The position numbers were made by a program, and so were the translations under genes. Below the pieces are notes generated by a model. That model did no database searches. It was given only the letters and a program-made list of their open reading frames with translations, and was not told where the DNA came from. From the NCBI GenBank assembly GCA_949316235.1, contig OX438758.1:14789731-14853730 (forward strand): DNA of 64,000 nucleotides, written 5' to 3'. This document shows, in pieces, positions 62,786-64,000 of the stretch; position 1 is the first letter of the stretch, and each line of letters opens with the position of its first letter. Source of the stretch: Oegoconia quadripuncta (lineage: Eukaryota; Arthropoda; Insecta; Lepidoptera; Autostichidae).

Positions 62786-62994
62786 CAGGGCTCTCAACGA
62801 TACCTAATGATCTGGCATCGGAACCTGCACGAGGATTAGATATGCCCCACCTCGACTAATCAACACACCTGACGAGGACGTCAGGATGTCAGGAGAAGCC
62901 GTGTTGGAATTCATTAAGGTTTAGGCTAGGAGTAGGGGTGATGGATGCTATATAAGCGGCCAGGAAGGGGCACCCTTCCTTACGACACACCCTC
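62786..62994 (+). promoter_or_regulatory. Possible promoter with TATATAAG
   Basis: This GC-richer segment has TATATAAG at about 62951-62958. It could be an LTR or LINE promoter remnant. It precedes the R1-like RT scrap, and no pair or duplication is visible. Confidence 0.25.
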
Positions 62995-63142
62995 GTCAAA
63001 AAGAGCCACCACGCGTCAGACTGTTCGCACAGGAGATCGAGTGGGCCCCCGTGGTGAAATACCTAGGGGTCTACATTGACCGGTGCTTGAACATGAAGGC
63101 GCACGTGAAACACGCGATAGGGCAGTCGCGCTCCCACGCCAC
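62995..63142 (+). pseudogene. R1/Jockey-type RT thumb fragment
   Basis: One frame reads RVRLFAQEIEWAPVVKYLGV and then YIDRCLNMKAHVKHA. The VKYLGVxxDxxLxxxxHV pattern is the conserved post-palm segment of APE-type non-LTR RTs, here in GC-rich, R1-like codon use. Similarity stops at about 63142. Confidence 0.65.
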
Positions 63143-63567
63143 CTGTGTAATTATTATTTTTATACTTGTATTTTAATAATAATAACCACCCTAATGACCT
63201 ATTTGTTTCAACAGATAGCGGCAGACACTCCTAGCAGCAGACCATTGTCTGGAGAGTAGGCTCCCCACGCTTCCCTTCGGGAAGCGTGAGAAGAATATCA
63301 CGACCCTTCCTTACTCTGTTGGCATCCGTCGCGCGAGGTAGACGTAAAACTCTGCTACATTAAGTATCCATCTATTTTTGTAATTCTTATTGTTTCGCTA
63401 ATTATTTCATTTGTTGTTACTTTTCGTTGGTAATTCTGTTTTCCTTTTAAACTAAGTTTAGGTTATTAAAATTGTTTTTTAAAAACTTAATCCGCTTCTG
63501 ACTTCTAATAGTATATTGAAAAAAATCCTGTAATAGTTGACATTTCTTTCCTTCTGTGGACTTTTTT
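63143..63567. other. No gene; contains a perfect hairpin
   Basis: AT-rich, with a GC-rich insert (63200-63330) that may be the 3' tail of the R1-like fragment. A perfect 10-bp stem with a 3-base loop lies at 63266-63288. Otherwise nothing is recognised. Confidence 0.35.
63266..63288. repeat. Perfect 10-bp hairpin, 3-base loop
   Basis: CACGCTTCCC, TTC, GGGAAGCGTG. It is followed by A-rich text. It could be an RNA structure in a LINE 3' UTR. Confidence 0.6.
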
Positions 63568-63609
63568 CGAAAAATTATGTTTCATATTCGTATGAAACAT
63601 AATTTTTCG
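63568..63609. repeat. Perfect 19-bp inverted repeat with TTCG loop
   Basis: CGAAAAATTATGTTTCATA (63568-63586), TTCG, then the exact complement (63591-63609). It lies exactly at the point where the Copia-3 Gag reading is lost. Confidence 0.92.
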
Positions 63610-63842
63610 TACATTTCTTTAGCTGTCATACACGACATGATGAGTGGTAAATGTTTTTGTGAAATCGTGTCGATAATGATCTTCTTTGCTTGCGCTTCTT
63701 TTTTCTTTGATATTTTTTCGTTTCCTCCATCGAACAAGTGAAGACTTTGTAAAATGATTTCAACTTGAAACCTCCATATTGGAAATGATTCTTCTCCATC
63801 TAATTTTTGTACCGAGGACAATTCTTCGCTTTTTTCACTCAT
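63582..63842 (-). pseudogene. Copia-3 Gag, N-terminal fragment
   Basis: From the ATG at 63842 the text reads MSEKSEELSSVQKLDGEESF, then PIWRFQVEIILQSLHLFDGG and AKKIIIDTISQKHLPLIMSC with MTAKEMYEKL. This is the start of a Ty1/Copia Gag (DUF4219/UBN2-like: KLDGxNFxxWxxxxxxxL). The reading ends in a fold-back inverted repeat at 63568-63609, so the element is truncated there. The LTR lies to the right. Confidence 0.78.
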
Positions 63843-63862
63843 TTTTACGTTTAATCAACCAC

Positions 63863-63877
63863 GGAGCACTGCTACCA
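63863..63877 (-). other. Primer-binding site of Copia-3
   Basis: On the minus strand GGTAGCAGTGCTCCG directly follows the LTR end (...TTTTTAACA). It is in the position of a tRNA primer site, upstream of the Gag ATG. Confidence 0.55.
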
Positions 63878-64000
63878 TGTTAAAAATTAAACTCTGGATT
63901 TTAGTTTTAACTTTTAATATAAATTACAAGAAACGCGAACAACAATGCTTTTTATTTTTTAGTTGGATCTGCCATATTTTACTGTGGCTTTTTTTTTTTA
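63878..64000 (-). repeat. 5' LTR of Copia-3 (runs off the window)
   Basis: It begins on the plus strand with TGTTAAAAATTAAAC next to the primer site. The outer end lies beyond 64000, so length and target duplication cannot be determined. Confidence 0.5.

Overview
The window is eukaryotic and most likely from an insect, probably a moth or butterfly (Lepidoptera). The DNA is AT-rich. Genes have GT-AG introns. Almost every recognisable unit is an insect-type transposable element. A tRNA-derived SINE (about 21871-22026) and an RTE-like tail (about 40268-40397) resemble sequences I know from Lepidoptera; this identification is from memory and was not searched. I see no bacterial operons, CRISPR arrays, rRNA genes or complete tRNA genes.

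Layout, left to right. 1-4730: fragments of Harbinger, mariner-like and hAT transposases, a 701-bp deleted Gypsy element carrying a tRNA-Ser half, and a Copia 3' end. 4731-11050: an RNase-H-type (I-like) non-LTR retrotransposon on the minus strand, split by an intact 3.4-kb Harbinger (7290-10661). 11060-15400: a Gypsy element on the plus strand, broken by a piggyBac element (11381-about 13706). 15500-20680: a GC-richer, intron-rich minus-strand gene remnant with a U1A-like RRM exon, split by an intact Mutator-like element with a FLYWCH finger (16690-19885). 20693-23897: a second I-like element whose RT is replaced by a SINE. 24370-32016: a decayed Gypsy holding an R1-like 3' end and a nearly intact Copia with identical LTRs (26843-31300). 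32951-37497: the C-terminal part of a pogo-like transposase gene, split by a CR1/Jockey-like retrotransposon (33683-36581). 37890-47700: Gypsy RT split by a second Harbinger (38191-47436), which itself holds a full-length I-like element (41621-47007). 47700-48240: another Gypsy end. 48870-51322: a multi-exon zeste/Myb-like gene. 51581-54665: a DNA transposon with 33-bp terminal repeats encoding a protein with D...DGCGGQNKN...DRxFGxIE motifs. 55000-62206: a small SANT-like gene hit by a Copia (55040-59512), a local LTR-exon duplication and an intact mariner (60241-61539). 62207-64000: P-element, R1-like and Copia fragments.

The window reads as a stratigraphy of nested insertions. Target-site duplications can be read for ten elements, so the order of events can often be worked out. 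Intact-looking coding capacity is present in Harbinger-1 (both genes), the Mutator-like element and the mariner. Copia-1 has one in-frame stop and the 51.6-kb element has one in-frame stop. The only candidate non-transposon genes are the RRM-bearing gene and the Myb/SANT-type DNA-binding proteins, and the latter may themselves be Harbinger accessory genes. This density of nesting suggests a gene-poor, heterochromatin-like region; a W chromosome would fit, but that is inference.
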